Counted from the first letter of the stretch, positions 1-8,560 are shown. The stretch is 64,000 nt of DNA from a bacterium BMS3Abin02 (GCA_002897675.1 BDSU01000036.1:62001-126000); one strand, 5' to 3'. The notes: generated by a model from the letters alone, not told the origin. Made by a program: numbers and translations.

Positions 1-236
1 GAGAGGCGAGCCACGGGGAGGGCGAGTATGAGGGCGACGAGGTTGGGCACGGCGTTGGCGATGCCGACCATGGACTGGGAGAAACCGAGGCCCTCGAACA
101 GGAAGTTCAGCAGTAGCCACGTGACGCTGAACGAGAAACCCCACAGCGTCGCTGCGACGAGGAACCAGCGCGAGTCGCGCGTAAACGATCGGAGGTGGGT
201 GATCGCTCTGAGCACCGGCGCATGGTATATGCCCAC
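1..236 (-). CDS. MFS transporter, N-terminal part (cut by left edge)
   Basis: Only the first 78 or so codons are present; the gene continues beyond base 1. The translation starts VGIYHAPVLRAI and runs into two hydrophobic segments typical of TM1-TM2 of a major facilitator permease (WFLVAATLWGFSFSVTWLLL, then a stretch ending IANAVPNLVALILALPVARL). The start chosen is the GTG at 236-234, which has AGGA a few bases upstream on the minus strand. A GTG further in (VLRAIT) is the alternative. The substrate cannot be told. A second, complete MFS gene lies at 2858-4024 on the same strand, separated from this one by the lemA/DUF2207 pair. Confidence 0.7.
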   Translation of the reverse strand, partial: MGIYHAPVLRAITHLRSFTRDSRWFLVAATLWGFSFSVTWLLLNFLFEGLGFSQSMVGIANAVPNLVALILALPVARL

Positions 237-248
237 GTTTCCTGTTGG

Positions 249-284
249 TGCCGGCGTCGGACGGTGGCGCTTCCATTGACGAGA
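249..284. repeat. 36-bp repeat element, copy A
   Basis: This element has the form TGCCGGC, then 20 bases, then TTGACGAGA. The same frame with the same spacing recurs at 295-330 and 2842-2877. The conserved end forms the left half of a perfect inverted repeat, GACGAGA-G-TCTCGTC, at 278-292. Its function is unknown. Confidence 0.5.
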
Positions 285-294
285 GTCTCGTCTC

Positions 295-330
295 TGCCAG
301 CCGCACTATTTCACGCCAGCATTGACGAGA
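295..330. repeat. 36-bp repeat element, copy B
   Basis: The element reads TGCCAGC, 20 bases, TTGACGAGA. Together with its flanks (about 54 bp) it aligns with copy C at roughly three quarters identity by eye. It lies just upstream of lemA. The end TTGACG resembles a -35 box, so a promoter role for lemA is possible, but I see no convincing -10 at the right distance. Confidence 0.5.
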
Positions 331-384
331 ATCCTGAAAGGAATCCTCGTAGACTCGGCGCACGTCACCGAAGCGAGGGAAACC

Positions 385-927
385 GTGACCGTGCTCATCA
401 TCATCGTTGTCGTGCTTGCCGTGTGGTTCTTCGGCATGTACAACAGCCTGGTCAAGCTCCGAAACCGCACCGACAACGCGTGGGCTCAGATCGACGTGCA
501 ACTCAAGCGCAGGTACGACTTGATTCCCAACCTCGTCGAGACGGTGAAGGGGTATGCGGCTCACGAGAAATCCACGTTCGAACAGGTCGTCGCCGCGCGC
601 AACCGGGCGATGGCCGCGGGCAGCGTGCAAGAGAAGGCCCAGGCCGAGAACATGCTGACCGCCGCCCTGCGGCAACTGTTCGCGCTCGCCGAGGCGTACC
701 CGGAGCTCAAGGCGAGTGTGAACTTCTCCGAACTTCAGGCGCAACTCACCGACACGGAGAACAAGATCGCAATCTCCCGCCAGATCTACAACGACTCGGT
801 GCTGAGCCTCAACAACCGGGTTCAGACCGTTCCGTCCAACATCGTGGCCGGCATTGCGGGGTTCGAGACGCGTGAGTACTTCGATGCGCCCGATGAGGCC
901 GATCAGGCCCCGCAGGTGAGTTTCTGA
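385..927 (+). CDS. lemA: LemA family protein
   Basis: This is a 180-residue membrane-anchored helical protein of the LemA family. It has one N-terminal transmembrane helix ([20 protein letters not shown]), followed by the family hallmark [20 protein letters not shown] and a long helical bundle. The GTG at 385 is chosen because GCGAGGGA precedes it and the hydrophobic helix starts at once; an in-frame TTG at 322 would add an odd hydrophilic leader. LemA proteins are widespread and their exact role is unsettled. They are often paired with a DUF2207 or TPM-domain protein, as here, where the next gene starts 3 bases after this stop. The two are therefore very likely co-expressed. Confidence 0.9.
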   Translation: MTVLIIIVVVLAVWFFGMYNSLVKLRNRTDNAWAQIDVQLKRRYDLIPNLVETVKGYAAHEKSTFEQVVAARNRAMAAGSVQEKAQAENMLTAALRQLFALAEAYPELKASVNFSELQAQLTDTENKIAISRQIYNDSVLSLNNRVQTVPSNIVAGIAGFETREYFDAPDEADQAPQVSF

Positions 928-929
928 AC

Positions 930-2777
930 GTGCGCCGGATCGGCACCGTCGCATTTCTGTCGGTCCTCGCCGTCGCCGTCCTTGCCGGCCCTGCAGCAGC
1001 CAAAGGATTCGATACGACCCGCGCCGTCGTGGAGGTCCAGGTGCAGGCCGACGGATCTCTCCTCGTGACCGAACACATCACGTTCGATTTCGACGGGGCG
1101 TTCAGCGGCGCCTATCGGGACATTCCACTTCGCCCCGGCGAGAAGATCGTCGACATAGCGGTGTCGGAGGACGGCACCGTCTATCAACCGGGTGCGTCCG
1201 CACAGCTCGGTTCCTCCGGCCTTCCCGACACGTTCGGCGTCGCGCAGCAGGGCAACCTCGAACGCATCGTCTGGCACTATGCCGCCGCCAACGAGCAACG
1301 CACGTTCACGGTCTCATACCGCTTCCTCGGTCTGGCCAAAGCCTATGACGATGTCGTCGACATCAACCTGCAGGTGTGGGGCGACCAGTGGAAAGGCGGA
1401 CTCGACTCACTCACCGCAACGATGACCCTGCCCGATACCCCGTCCGACGTTCGCGTGTGGGGGCATCCTGCGAGCGTCAACGGTACGACCTCTCTCGGCG
1501 CCGACGGCGCCTCGCCCGCACTCGAGGCGAGCGGTATCCCGGCCCAGCAATTCGTCGAGATGCGCGTCGTATTCCCACGATCCGCCCTGACTTCGATATC
1601 GGGTGCCACCGAGATCGCAGGGGACGGCCTCCCACGGATCCTCACCGAGGAGGAGGCCGAGGCAGCTCGCGCTTCTCGCGATCGGACCGCAGGACGCCTC
1701 TTGGCCATCGCGCTCGTGGTCATCACGTTCGTGCCCGCACTCAGCGCCGTCGCGTGGCTGTACCTGCGTTACGGGCGAGAGCCGCGGGTTGCCTACGATC
1801 GCGAGTATGAGCAGGAGCCACCGTCGGATGATCCGCCGGTGATCGTCGGCGGGCTTCTCTCCCAGGGAACGGTCGGTGTCCCGGAGTTCACCGCAACCCT
1901 GTTCGACTTGATCCGCAAGGGCGTCCTGACCGCCGGGCCCGTCACGGTCGAGCGCAAGACGTGGGGCGGCCTGCGAACCGAGCAGATCTCCGACCTCGAG
2001 ATCGGACTCGGTGACACGAGCATGGCACTGACTGCCGCCGAGCGTTCCGTCGTGACCGTGATGAAGAGGGTCCTCGCCTCGGGCCCCCAGCCGTTGACCG
2101 AGTTCAGGGAGCTGATCCGAGAGGATGCGGCGGCGAACGCCGAGACATACAAGGTGTTCCAGAAGGAAGCCAGAAAGGCGCTGACCCGCAGAAGGTTGCT
2201 GGACCGCTCCGGTGCAAAGCCGATGGGGATCATCGCTGGGGTCATGTTCGGGCTGATCTTCATCGGGATGTTCGCGCTGGCCCCACTGTCGGACAGCAGG
2301 TGGGGGGCGATCGTCGTTCCCGGTCTGCTGCTGGCATTCTTCGTCAACGCAGTCATCCTCGGTGTGTTTGCCATCTCCAGGAAGGGCTGGGTGAAGCGCA
2401 CCCGTGCGGGCGCTCAGCTGGCGGCCCGGTGGGAGGCGTTCCGGCGGTATCTGAAGGACTTCAGTCGTCTCGAGGAGGCGCCGGCCATCTCCCTGACCCT
2501 GTGGGATCGCTACCTCGTCTACGCCGTGGCGCTCGGAGTCGCCGAGGACGTCCTGAAGGCGGCCCGGTTGCAGGCGCCCCCGGAGTTGGAGCAGCAGAGC
2601 AGCCTGTACTGGTACGGAAGCCAGGGGTATTCCGGTGGACACAGCACCAATGCGCTCGCCGGCCTCGGGAGCGCATTGCACGGTGCCTTCAGCCCACCTT
2701 CGTCGTCCGGTGGAGGGGGAGGCTTCAGCGGTGGGGGCGGCGGCGGTGGAGGTGGTGGCGGCGGCGGCGCCTGGTGA
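930..2777 (+). CDS. DUF2207 domain-containing membrane protein
   Basis: This 615-residue exported membrane protein has a signal peptide (about residues 1-24, ending GPAAAKG) and an extracytoplasmic beta-rich DUF2207 region (about 25-250, with HITFDFDGAFSGAYRDIPL). A TM helix lies near 257-279, then a cytoplasmic region, two more TM helices (about 431-450 and 457-481) and a final soluble part. The C-terminus is almost pure glycine (about 590-614), ending GGAW, which is common in this family and its TPM-domain relatives. GTG 930 lies 3 bases after the lemA stop. The function is unknown; a role at the cell envelope together with LemA is an inference from this recurrent pairing. Confidence 0.85.
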   Translation: MRRIGTVAFLSVLAVAVLAGPAAAKGFDTTRAVVEVQVQADGSLLVTEHITFDFDGAFSGAYRDIPLRPGEKIVDIAVSEDGTVYQPGASAQLGSSGLPDTFGVAQQGNLERIVWHYAAANEQRTFTVSYRFLGLAKAYDDVVDINLQVWGDQWKGGLDSLTATMTLPDTPSDVRVWGHPASVNGTTSLGADGASPALEASGIPAQQFVEMRVVFPRSALTSISGATEIAGDGLPRILTEEEAEAARASRDRTAGRLLAIALVVITFVPALSAVAWLYLRYGREPRVAYDREYEQEPPSDDPPVIVGGLLSQGTVGVPEFTATLFDLIRKGVLTAGPVTVERKTWGGLRTEQISDLEIGLGDTSMALTAAERSVVTVMKRVLASGPQPLTEFRELIREDAAANAETYKVFQKEARKALTRRRLLDRSGAKPMGIIAGVMFGLIFIGMFALAPLSDSRWGAIVVPGLLLAFFVNAVILGVFAISRKGWVKRTRAGAQLAARWEAFRRYLKDFSRLEEAPAISLTLWDRYLVYAVALGVAEDVLKAARLQAPPELEQQSSLYWYGSQGYSGGHSTNALAGLGSALHGAFSPPSSSGGGGGFSGGGGGGGGGGGGGAW

Positions 2778-2841
2778 CACGCGTTGTTCTGGCACTACCG
2801 GCGTCGAACGGCGACGCATGCAGTGACAGGAGACTTGTTTC

Positions 2842-2877
2842 TGCCGGCCACACGATGTCATGGCGGCGTTGACGAGA
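2842..2877. repeat. 36-bp repeat element, copy C
   Basis: The element reads TGCCGGC, 20 bases, TTGACGAGA, and is the third copy of the element at 249 and 295. It overlaps the last codons and stop of the MFS gene at 2858-4024. Copies B and C bracket the lemA/DUF2207 pair in the same orientation. Confidence 0.5.
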
Positions 2878-4024
2878 AGGGCTGGACGCGCACCGACCTC
2901 CCTTCCCAGCGGGCGAACACGACCGTACCAAGCAGTGTCCAGGCTGCCGCGGTGAAGAACATCGTCGGGTAGCTGCCGTAGTGGATGGCCGCACCGAGCA
3001 CAGGGCCGCCGATGAGCGTTCCCAGGTCGAAGAGACCGGTGAAGATGGCGATGGCGGAGCCGCGATCGGCCTTTCGTGAGCGGGTCACGACCATGGCGAA
3101 CATGATGGGGAACGCATACGCGTGTCCTGCCCCACTCAGGAGACCGGCGGCGACCACCATGGTGCCGTTGCCGGCGAGTGCGAGGACGACGAAGCCGATC
3201 GTCATCGAGGCGAGCGCAGGGTACAGCACTTTCGTTTGACCCACCCGGTCGGGGAGTGAGCCGGCGAAGAGGCGCAGAGTGATGGCGATGCTCGAGTAGG
3301 CGGCGAAGAATGCGCCAACCGACCCGATCCCGGTCTCGACGACGAACGTCTTCAGGAATGTGAAGTAGGCGGTGAGTGCCATCGCAAAGACGAACGTCAA
3401 CCACCACAGTGGCCGCAGGTTGCGAGCCGTTACCGATGCCCAGAAGCGCATCGGGACCGACGTTCCTCTGGGAGCATCGCGAAGCGGAAGCGAGAGAAGA
3501 AGGGCAAGCCCGGCGAATCCAAGTGCGGTGAGAAACAGGTCGGTGAAGGTTCCGGCCTCGAGGATGGCGTCGCCGAGCAAGCCGCCGAGGGCGATCGGCA
3601 AGAGAGCGGAGATCCCGAAGAGGGCGAGCCCCTCCGTCCTCCTCGCCGACGGGACCTGGTCCGCACCGTACGTGAACAAGGACGTGAACAGCAGAGCTGC
3701 CGCGATGCCGTGGAGGATCCGCACCACGTAGATCCACGGGCCGAGGCCGGTCACCGTCAGATACAGGGCGAGCACTGCGACGTTGCCCAGGTTCCCGGCG
3801 ATGATGACCGGACGGCGCCCATAGGTGTCCATCGCCCGGCCCACCCACGGGCGAACGACCACCGACGCCAGGGCGGTGAGTCCCACCAGCAGACCGATCT
3901 CGATCTCGCTCGCCCCAAACCCGAGCAGGAATCCGGGAAAGTGGATGAACAGTGCCCAGGCCATTTCTTGGGAGAGGTTCGCAAGCCATGCAAGGGTGAA
4001 ACGTCTCGTCAGCAGCCGGGGCAT
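2858..4024 (-). CDS. MFS transporter
   Basis: This is a complete 388-residue major facilitator permease with about 12 hydrophobic segments. The loop between TM2 and TM3 carries the MFS signature GRAMDTYGRRPVIIAGN. An ATG at 4024 is the start. A TAGGCT hexamer ends 6 bp before it on the minus strand and there is no Shine-Dalgarno sequence, so the gene is probably leaderless. The family covers drug and metabolite exporters and I cannot assign a substrate. It is on the same strand as the truncated MFS gene at the left edge. Confidence 0.85.
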   Translation of the reverse strand: MPRLLTRRFTLAWLANLSQEMAWALFIHFPGFLLGFGASEIEIGLLVGLTALASVVVRPWVGRAMDTYGRRPVIIAGNLGNVAVLALYLTVTGLGPWIYVVRILHGIAAALLFTSLFTYGADQVPSARRTEGLALFGISALLPIALGGLLGDAILEAGTFTDLFLTALGFAGLALLLSLPLRDAPRGTSVPMRFWASVTARNLRPLWWLTFVFAMALTAYFTFLKTFVVETGIGSVGAFFAAYSSIAITLRLFAGSLPDRVGQTKVLYPALASMTIGFVVLALAGNGTMVVAAGLLSGAGHAYAFPIMFAMVVTRSRKADRGSAIAIFTGLFDLGTLIGGPVLGAAIHYGSYPTMFFTAAAWTLLGTVVFARWEGRSVRVQPFSSTPP

Positions 4025-4111
4025 TCGATGAGCCTATACACGCGCCGGCTCCTGTCGATATGGATTCGGCATCTGACGCCGCGGTTAGGCTCACAGGTTG
4101 AAGGAGAGACA

Positions 4112-4411
4112 ATGGCCAAGGAATACCAGCTCCGCATGTACGACGTGGCCGAAGGGAAGATGGACGATTTCCTGGCGATCTTCCCGGCGGTCGTCGAAGC
4201 CCGCCGCAGCGTCGGGTTCGACGTCGTGGGGGTGTGGACCATTCCCGAGGAGAACAAGTTCGTGTGGATCGTCTCGACAGAAGCACCCGGAGGGATCGAC
4301 GCGCTTGCCGATGCGTACCACGCGTCCCCGCTTCGAGCCGCCATCCATCCGGAGCCGGCTTCCTTCCTGGACAAGATCGAGACCGTGTCGATGCAGGCCG
4401 TTGCATTCTGA
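4112..4411 (+). CDS. NIPSNAP family protein
   Basis: This 99-residue protein has the ferredoxin-like dimeric alpha/beta-barrel pattern of the NIPSNAP family: the opening YQLRMYDVAEGKMDDFLAIF, then VVGVWTIPEENKFVWIVS. The ATG at 4112 has AAGGAG 5 bases upstream; ORF extensions further upstream are not supported. NIPSNAP domains are small stress- or monooxygenase-like domains of mostly unknown chemistry. A TAGGCT hexamer at 4086-4091 may be its -10 box. It is followed after 60 bp by folD, possibly in one transcript. Confidence 0.75.
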   Translation: MAKEYQLRMYDVAEGKMDDFLAIFPAVVEARRSVGFDVVGVWTIPEENKFVWIVSTEAPGGIDALADAYHASPLRAAIHPEPASFLDKIETVSMQAVAF

Positions 4412-4471
4412 GCAATCGAGAGCACGCCCGTGGAGCTGCACGGGCCTGCGGCTAGGAAGGGGGTTTCCCCA

Positions 4472-5317
4472 TTGAGTGCCCGCATACTCGACGGAAAGAA
4501 AGTGGCTGCGGTGGTCCGGGAAGAGGTCGCCGCGATGGTCGCGACGATACCGAAGGAAGTGGGACTGGCCACGGTGCTCGTCGGCGACGACCCGGCTTCC
4601 CATGTGTACGTCCGCAGCAAGCGGCGGACCGCAGGCAAGGTCGGCATCACTTCGATCCACAACGAGATTCCGGCCGACGTCACCCAGGAGGACCTGGAAG
4701 CGCTCGTGTCCCGGCTCAACGGCGACGTCGCCGTCGACGGAATCATCGTACAGCTTCCCTTGCCGGACCATCTCGACGAGCAGAGGATCACCTCGCTGAT
4801 CGATCCCGGCAAGGACGTCGACGGACTTCATCCCTACAACCTCGGTCTTCTCGCCTTGGGACGGCCCGGGTTGGTGCCGTGCACGCCGCAGGGCGTGATG
4901 CGCATCCTCGATCACTACGGCATCGAGACGTCGGGTGCTCGAGCGGTGATCGTGGGGCGGTCCTTGCTCGTGGGGCGTCCACTTGGCCTCCTGCTGGGGC
5001 TCAAGGGCACCGACGCGACGGTCACGATGGCGCACTCCCGGACTCGTGATCTGAGCGAAGTCACCCGGGAGGCAGACATTCTCGTCGCCGCCGTCGGCAG
5101 GGCGAAGATGATCGGAGCAGACGACGTGAAACCTGGGGCCACGGTCATCGACGTCGGAATCAACCGGACCGAAGAAGGACTCGTCGGCGACGTCGACTTC
5201 GACGCGGTCGCCGAAGTGGCGGGATCGATCACCCCGGTCCCCGGAGGAGTCGGACCGATGACCGTTGCCATGCTCATGCGCAACACCGCGATTGCGGCCC
5301 GATCGCACGTGGGATAA
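4472..5317 (+). CDS. folD: Bifunctional methylenetetrahydrofolate dehydrogenase / methenyltetrahydrofolate cyclohydrolase FolD
   Basis: FolD interconverts 5,10-methylene-, 5,10-methenyl- and 10-formyl-tetrahydrofolate in the cytoplasm, using NADP. The 281 residues match the family's usual length. Visible hallmarks are the active-site Tyr46 and Lys50 in HVYVRSKRR, the NADP-binding loop VIVGRSLLVGRPLGLLL and the C-terminal signature PVPGGVGPMTVAMLMRN. The start is a TTG at 4472, preceded by GGAAGGGGG with good spacing; a GTG at 4430 would add 14 unconserved residues. Its product 10-formyl-THF is the cosubstrate of PurN and PurH, both encoded in this window. The icd gene follows after 21 bp. Confidence 0.95.
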   Translation: MSARILDGKKVAAVVREEVAAMVATIPKEVGLATVLVGDDPASHVYVRSKRRTAGKVGITSIHNEIPADVTQEDLEALVSRLNGDVAVDGIIVQLPLPDHLDEQRITSLIDPGKDVDGLHPYNLGLLALGRPGLVPCTPQGVMRILDHYGIETSGARAVIVGRSLLVGRPLGLLLGLKGTDATVTMAHSRTRDLSEVTREADILVAAVGRAKMIGADDVKPGATVIDVGINRTEEGLVGDVDFDAVAEVAGSITPVPGGVGPMTVAMLMRNTAIAARSHVG

Positions 5318-5320
5318 TCC
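5292..5320 (+). promoter_or_regulatory. Candidate promoter for icd
   Basis: TTGCGG at 5292-5297 and TAATCC at 5315-5320 are separated by exactly 17 bp, inside the 3' end of folD. Transcription would start close to the ribosome-binding site of icd. GATAAT, two bases earlier, is an alternative -10. Confidence 0.35.
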
Positions 5321-5338
5321 GCCTGAAAGGAGATCAAC

Positions 5339-6541
5339 ATGGCGCTACCGATCACGATGGGACCCGACGGGCTCGTCGTTCCCGACGAGCCGATCATCCC
5401 CTTCATCGAGGGCGACGGCACCGGTCCCGACATCTGGCGGGCATCCCGGTACGTGTTCGACTCGGCCGTAGAGAAAGCCTATGGCGGTCACCGCCGCATT
5501 GGGTGGAAAGAGGTGCTCGCCGGTCAGAAGGCATACGACGAGACGGGCGAATGGCTTCCCCCGGAGACGATCGACGCATTCCGCCAGTACCTGGTCAGCA
5601 TCAAGGGTCCGTTGACGACACCGGTCGGCGGTGGAATACGAAGCCTCAACGTTGCGCTCCGTCAAACCCTCGATCTGTACGTGTGCCTGCGGCCCGTGCG
5701 ATACTTCCACGGCGTTCCCTCGCCGGTGAAGCGTCCCGAACTCGTCGACATGGTGATCTTTCGTGAGAACACCGAGGACGTCTACGCGGGGCGCGAACTC
5801 GAAGAAGGCACGCCGGAAGCCAAGAGCCTGCTCGAGTTCATGAAGTCTCGCTTCGGCTGGGATATTCGTCCCGACAGCGGCCTCGGCCTGAAACCGGTGT
5901 CCGAGACGGCATCCAAGCGTCTCGTCCGGGCGGCGATGAACCATGCGCTGGAGAACAGCCGCAGGTCGGTGACGCTCGTCCACAAGGGCAACATCATGAA
6001 GTTCACCGAGGGTGCCTTCCGTACCTGGGGCTACGAGGTCGTCAAGGACGAGTTCTCCGACGTTGCGGTGAGCTGGGAAGACTGCGGTGGTGAGCCCGGC
6101 GGCAAGCTGCTCGTCAAGGATGTGATCGCCGACGCGTTCCTCCAGCAGATCCTCACTCGACCTGCAGAGTACGACGTGATCGCCACGCTCAACCTGAATG
6201 GTGACTATTTCTCCGACGCGCTGGCCGCGCAGGTCGGCGGGATCGGAATCGCTCCGGGAGGCAACATCAACTACGAGAACGGGATCGCACTGTTCGAGGC
6301 GACCCACGGGACCGCACCGAAGTACGCCGGCATGGACAAGGTGAACCCTGGCTCGCTGATCCTTTCCGGCGAGATGATGTTGCGGTATCTCGGTTGGGAT
6401 GAGGCGGCGGATCTGATCGTCAGGGGCCTCAAGGCCGCGATCGCCGACAAGATCGTCACCTACGACTTCGCTCGCCTCATGGAGGGCGCGACGAAGGTGA
6501 AGACTTCCGAGTTCGCCCAGGCGATGGTCGAACGGATGTAG
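5339..6541 (+). CDS. icd: NADP-dependent isocitrate dehydrogenase
   Basis: This 400-residue homodimeric enzyme of the E. coli Icd type converts isocitrate to 2-oxoglutarate in the TCA cycle. The phosphorylatable active-site serine lies in [13 protein letters not shown] (equivalent to E. coli Ser113). Metal and substrate residues lie in [17 protein letters not shown], and [15 protein letters not shown] carries the Lys-Tyr pair that selects the 2'-phosphate of NADP. The ATG at 5339 has AAAGGAGATC in front. The protein is much closer to the 400-residue E. coli form than to the monomeric enzyme of many actinobacteria. A strong terminator follows. Malate dehydrogenase and succinate dehydrogenase genes are also in the window. 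Confidence 0.95.
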   Translation: MALPITMGPDGLVVPDEPIIPFIEGDGTGPDIWRASRYVFDSAVEKAYGGHRRIGWKEVLAGQKAYDETGEWLPPETIDAFRQYLVSIKGPLTTPVGGGIRSLNVALRQTLDLYVCLRPVRYFHGVPSPVKRPELVDMVIFRENTEDVYAGRELEEGTPEAKSLLEFMKSRFGWDIRPDSGLGLKPVSETASKRLVRAAMNHALENSRRSVTLVHKGNIMKFTEGAFRTWGYEVVKDEFSDVAVSWEDCGGEPGGKLLVKDVIADAFLQQILTRPAEYDVIATLNLNGDYFSDALAAQVGGIGIAPGGNINYENGIALFEATHGTAPKYAGMDKVNPGSLILSGEMMLRYLGWDEAADLIVRGLKAAIADKIVTYDFARLMEGATKVKTSEFAQAMVERM

Positions 6542-6551
6542 AAGCGTCTGC

Positions 6552-6583
6552 GGGGAGGCGTGAAGGCGCCTCCCCGGCTTTTC
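6552..6583 (+). terminator. Rho-independent terminator after icd
   Basis: GGGGAGGCG (6552-6560) pairs with CGCCTCCCC (6567-6575) around a 6-base loop and is followed by GGCTTTTCTT. It lies 11 bp after the icd stop. Confidence 0.85.
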
Positions 6584-6736
6584 TTCCCCTGGCAGGGGGA
6601 GTGGCCTCGGGGCTTTGGCCGAGGTCGATGGGGTGGAGAAAGGAACCGCCGGCCGTGGGGACACCCCCATCGCCTTGCGGGGCTCGGCACTTTTCCATGA
6701 GGGGGAAGGGAAGGCCCGGCTCGCGGGGCTCGGCGT

Positions 6737-7165
6737 CTACACGGTTGCCAGATCCGCCAGTAGCGCTTCGCGGCTCTCCTCGTCTTCTACTCTCGAGGCG
6801 AGATCGTGGGCGATGGCGAGGTATCGGCCACGGTCGGGGTCGGACGCAGCCCGGGCGAGTGCCTCATACGCATAGCCCTCATGGAAAGCCGAGAGATCGT
6901 TGTCCCGGCACAAACGGAGGGAAACCTGTCCGTGGTGAAGCGCGTCGTCTTGACGGCCTGCAACCGCATACACCCTCGAGAGTTGCCACGCCCCGACCGC
7001 GAGGTTGCTCGGCGTGCATTCCTTGGTCTGAGTCCAGTGCCAGCGCGACGCATGGGCGAGATCGATCATCTCGTCGACCTCTTCGGGAGTGCGGTCCCGC
7101 TTCGCGAGCAGATCCCAGGCTGCGTTGAAGCACTCGCTCGCGAACCTGCGGTGCGTTGCATCCAT
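6737..7165 (-). CDS. Conserved hypothetical helical (TPR-like) protein
   Basis: This 142-residue soluble, all-helical protein contains RRFASECFNAAWDLL, RTPEEVDEMIDLAHASRWHW and WQLSRVYAVAGRQDDALHHG. The last has the look of a TPR-like helix pair (RVYAVAGRQDDALHH). I have the impression of a conserved bacterial family of unknown function with this HASRxHW pattern, but I cannot name it. The start is the ATG at 7165, with AGAGGTG upstream; the ORF could extend ten codons further but without support. It is separated from the upstream secreted-protein gene by a hairpin at 7195-7221, so it probably has its own promoter (a TACGGT hexamer precedes the ribosome-binding site). Confidence 0.7.
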   Translation of the reverse strand: MDATHRRFASECFNAAWDLLAKRDRTPEEVDEMIDLAHASRWHWTQTKECTPSNLAVGAWQLSRVYAVAGRQDDALHHGQVSLRLCRDNDLSAFHEGYAYEALARAASDPDRGRYLAIAHDLASRVEDEESREALLADLATV

Positions 7166-7194
7166 GGGACACCTCTCAGCGCAACCGTACAGCA

Positions 7195-7221
7195 TTGAGC
7201 CCCCGTTGGGTGGGGGCTCAA
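7195..7221 (-). terminator. Hairpin terminator between 7244 gene and 6737 gene
   Basis: A perfect 10-bp inverted repeat (TTGAGCCCCC 7195-7204, GGGGGCTCAA 7212-7221) has a 7-base loop. It sits 23 bp downstream of the secreted-protein stop. No T-run follows on the minus strand. Confidence 0.65.
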
Positions 7222-7243
7222 CACATTCCGGTTGCGAGTGCGG

Positions 7244-8023
7244 TTACGCAGCGAGGTCGGTCGACCCATCATGGATCGCGTCACGCAACGCCTGAACCGC
7301 CGCCCTGGCGGAATCCCTGGCCGCGCGGAGCTCGTCCCTCGCCTGCAACAGCTTGTCACGTCCCTGTCTGAGCAGCGCCTTGGCCGGATTCTCCCAGTCG
7401 CTCGCCCCCAGATCGATGACCTGGTTCGGGACTGGGCCGGCGTACGCTTCGGCCTTGCTCATGTGCGTCTGCATCTCCTGGAGCGCAGCCTGGGCCTCGG
7501 TCACGTCGTAGCCGGCCTGATTGGCTCGGTCGACGGCTGCAGAGATCCTCTCGTACGCCTCGGCCCCCGGGTTGTTCACCACCCACACGGCCGTATCGCC
7601 GGCGATCACTTCGCGGATCTTCGGTGCAACGACCAGATAGATCCGAAAGTCCGTGGCGATCTTGGGCACGAGAACCCGAAGCTGATCGACCGTGGTCGCC
7701 GCCTGGATCTCTCTCGAGAGGGTCCGGAGCCCGGCCTCGGCCTCGTTCAGATCGACGAAGAGGTCCGCCTTGTGACCGGCGGTGGCGTGGCCTCTCTCGT
7801 TGAGGGCCGTTCGCAGCCTGTCGATCGTCTCGAACCGCCTGTCGATGGCCTGCTGGGCCCGTTCTTTGATCCTGTTGACGATGTTGAGCCGTTGGCTGTC
7901 CATCGTCTGTTCGGCGACCGTTCTGTCGGGAGCCGGTTCGTCGGCGGTCTGTGCCATGGCAACGCCTGGCAGGGCGAGCACGAGGCTCAGTGCCACGGCT
8001 GCAGTGATGGTCTTGTTGATCAT
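7244..8023 (-). CDS. Secreted helical protein of unknown function
   Basis: This 259-residue exported protein has a classical signal peptide (MINKTITAAVALSLVLALPGVAMA|Q). The mature part is long amphipathic helices with many Arg, Glu and Ala (for example NIVNRIKERAQQAIDRRFE, and a C-terminal stretch RDELRAARDSARAAVQAL), so it is probably a coiled-coil or helical-bundle protein outside the membrane. I recognise no catalytic motif. Its ATG overlaps the stop of the lipoprotein gene at 8020-8400 by 4 bases (ATGA), so the two are translationally coupled and probably act together. Sites facing the cell surface are an inference from the two export signals. Confidence 0.75.
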   Translation of the reverse strand: MINKTITAAVALSLVLALPGVAMAQTADEPAPDRTVAEQTMDSQRLNIVNRIKERAQQAIDRRFETIDRLRTALNERGHATAGHKADLFVDLNEAEAGLRTLSREIQAATTVDQLRVLVPKIATDFRIYLVVAPKIREVIAGDTAVWVVNNPGAEAYERISAAVDRANQAGYDVTEAQAALQEMQTHMSKAEAYAGPVPNQVIDLGASDWENPAKALLRQGRDKLLQARDELRAARDSARAAVQALRDAIHDGSTDLAA

Positions 8024-8400
8024 GGGGTTACATCTCCTTCGTCTTGGTTGAAGCTCGAGTCCAGATCACCGAGGAGGCGATCCAGATCCGCGAGCATGGT
8101 GTCGATGTCGCTCAGGTCGACAGTGACGTCTTCCTCCGCCAATTGGGCTGTCGTGGTGGTGGTGGTGGTGGTCGTGGTGGTCGGAGGCGCCGTCGCAGGC
8201 TCCACAGATCGAGTTGTCGACGGCGTCTCCAGAGGAGCCGGTGCGGCAGGTGAGGTCGTCGTGGTTGCTGTGGCCGGGTGGGACTGCGTTGTCGTGACGG
8301 CGGTTCCGACGGCCTGCGGTTCGTTGATCGGTCCGCAAGCGGTCAGTATCAGGGCACCGGTGATGCCGACGGTGGCCCAGAGGCCGGCTCTCGATCGCAT
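8020..8400 (-). CDS. Thr-rich lipoprotein, unknown function
   Basis: This 126-residue lipoprotein has signal MRSRAGLWATVGITGALILTAC with lipobox LTAC. It is followed by a low-complexity Thr/Ala/Pro linker, including a run of eleven threonines, and a short acidic helical tail (SDIDTMLADLDRLLGDLDSS). The start is the ATG at 8400, preceded by AAAGGAG; two further in-frame ATGs lie six and five codons upstream but have no such site. The linker looks like a cell-wall-spanning tether. It is the first gene of a two-gene operon with the secreted helical protein. Confidence 0.75.
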   Translation of the reverse strand: MRSRAGLWATVGITGALILTACGPINEPQAVGTAVTTTQSHPATATTTTSPAAPAPLETPSTTRSVEPATAPPTTTTTTTTTTTAQLAEEDVTVDLSDIDTMLADLDRLLGDLDSSFNQDEGDVTP

Positions 8401-8513
8401 CCTGTCTCCTTTCATCATCTGAAGACAGGATCGGGTACGGCTATGTGCTCACTGTGAGTGTGATGTTCGAGGTTTGTAAGACCTGGCGGTCGGTGATCGG
8501 CCGCACCTCATTG

Positions 8514-8560
8514 AACCCAGGGCTCGTAGGTGCGCCCAGCGCACCCCTGAGCCCTGGGTT
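8514..8560. repeat. Dispersed extended palindrome, copy 1
   Basis: A 12-bp inverted repeat (AACCCAGGGCTC 8514-8525, GAGCCCTGGGTT 8549-8560) encloses a second one (GGTGCGC, GCGCACC) around CCA. It lies 3' of the HExxH lipoprotein gene and shares its arms with elements at 11244 and 24583. It probably acts as a terminator hairpin. Confidence 0.7.

Noticed and set aside
2700-2776. Glycine-codon repeat at the end of the DUF2207 gene as a possible repeat array
   Set aside because: It is the common Gly-rich C-terminus of this family, with irregular codons and no constant unit.
1407-4415. 1002-codon open frame on the minus strand across lemA-region genes
   Set aside because: It is antisense to DUF2207 and out of frame with the MFS gene, rich in Arg/Pro/His with no family motif. 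Long shadow ORFs are expected at this GC content.
8155-8190. (GTG)n-like microsatellite on the plus strand
   Set aside because: It is the antisense of Thr codons in the lipoprotein linker, not a separate repeat element.
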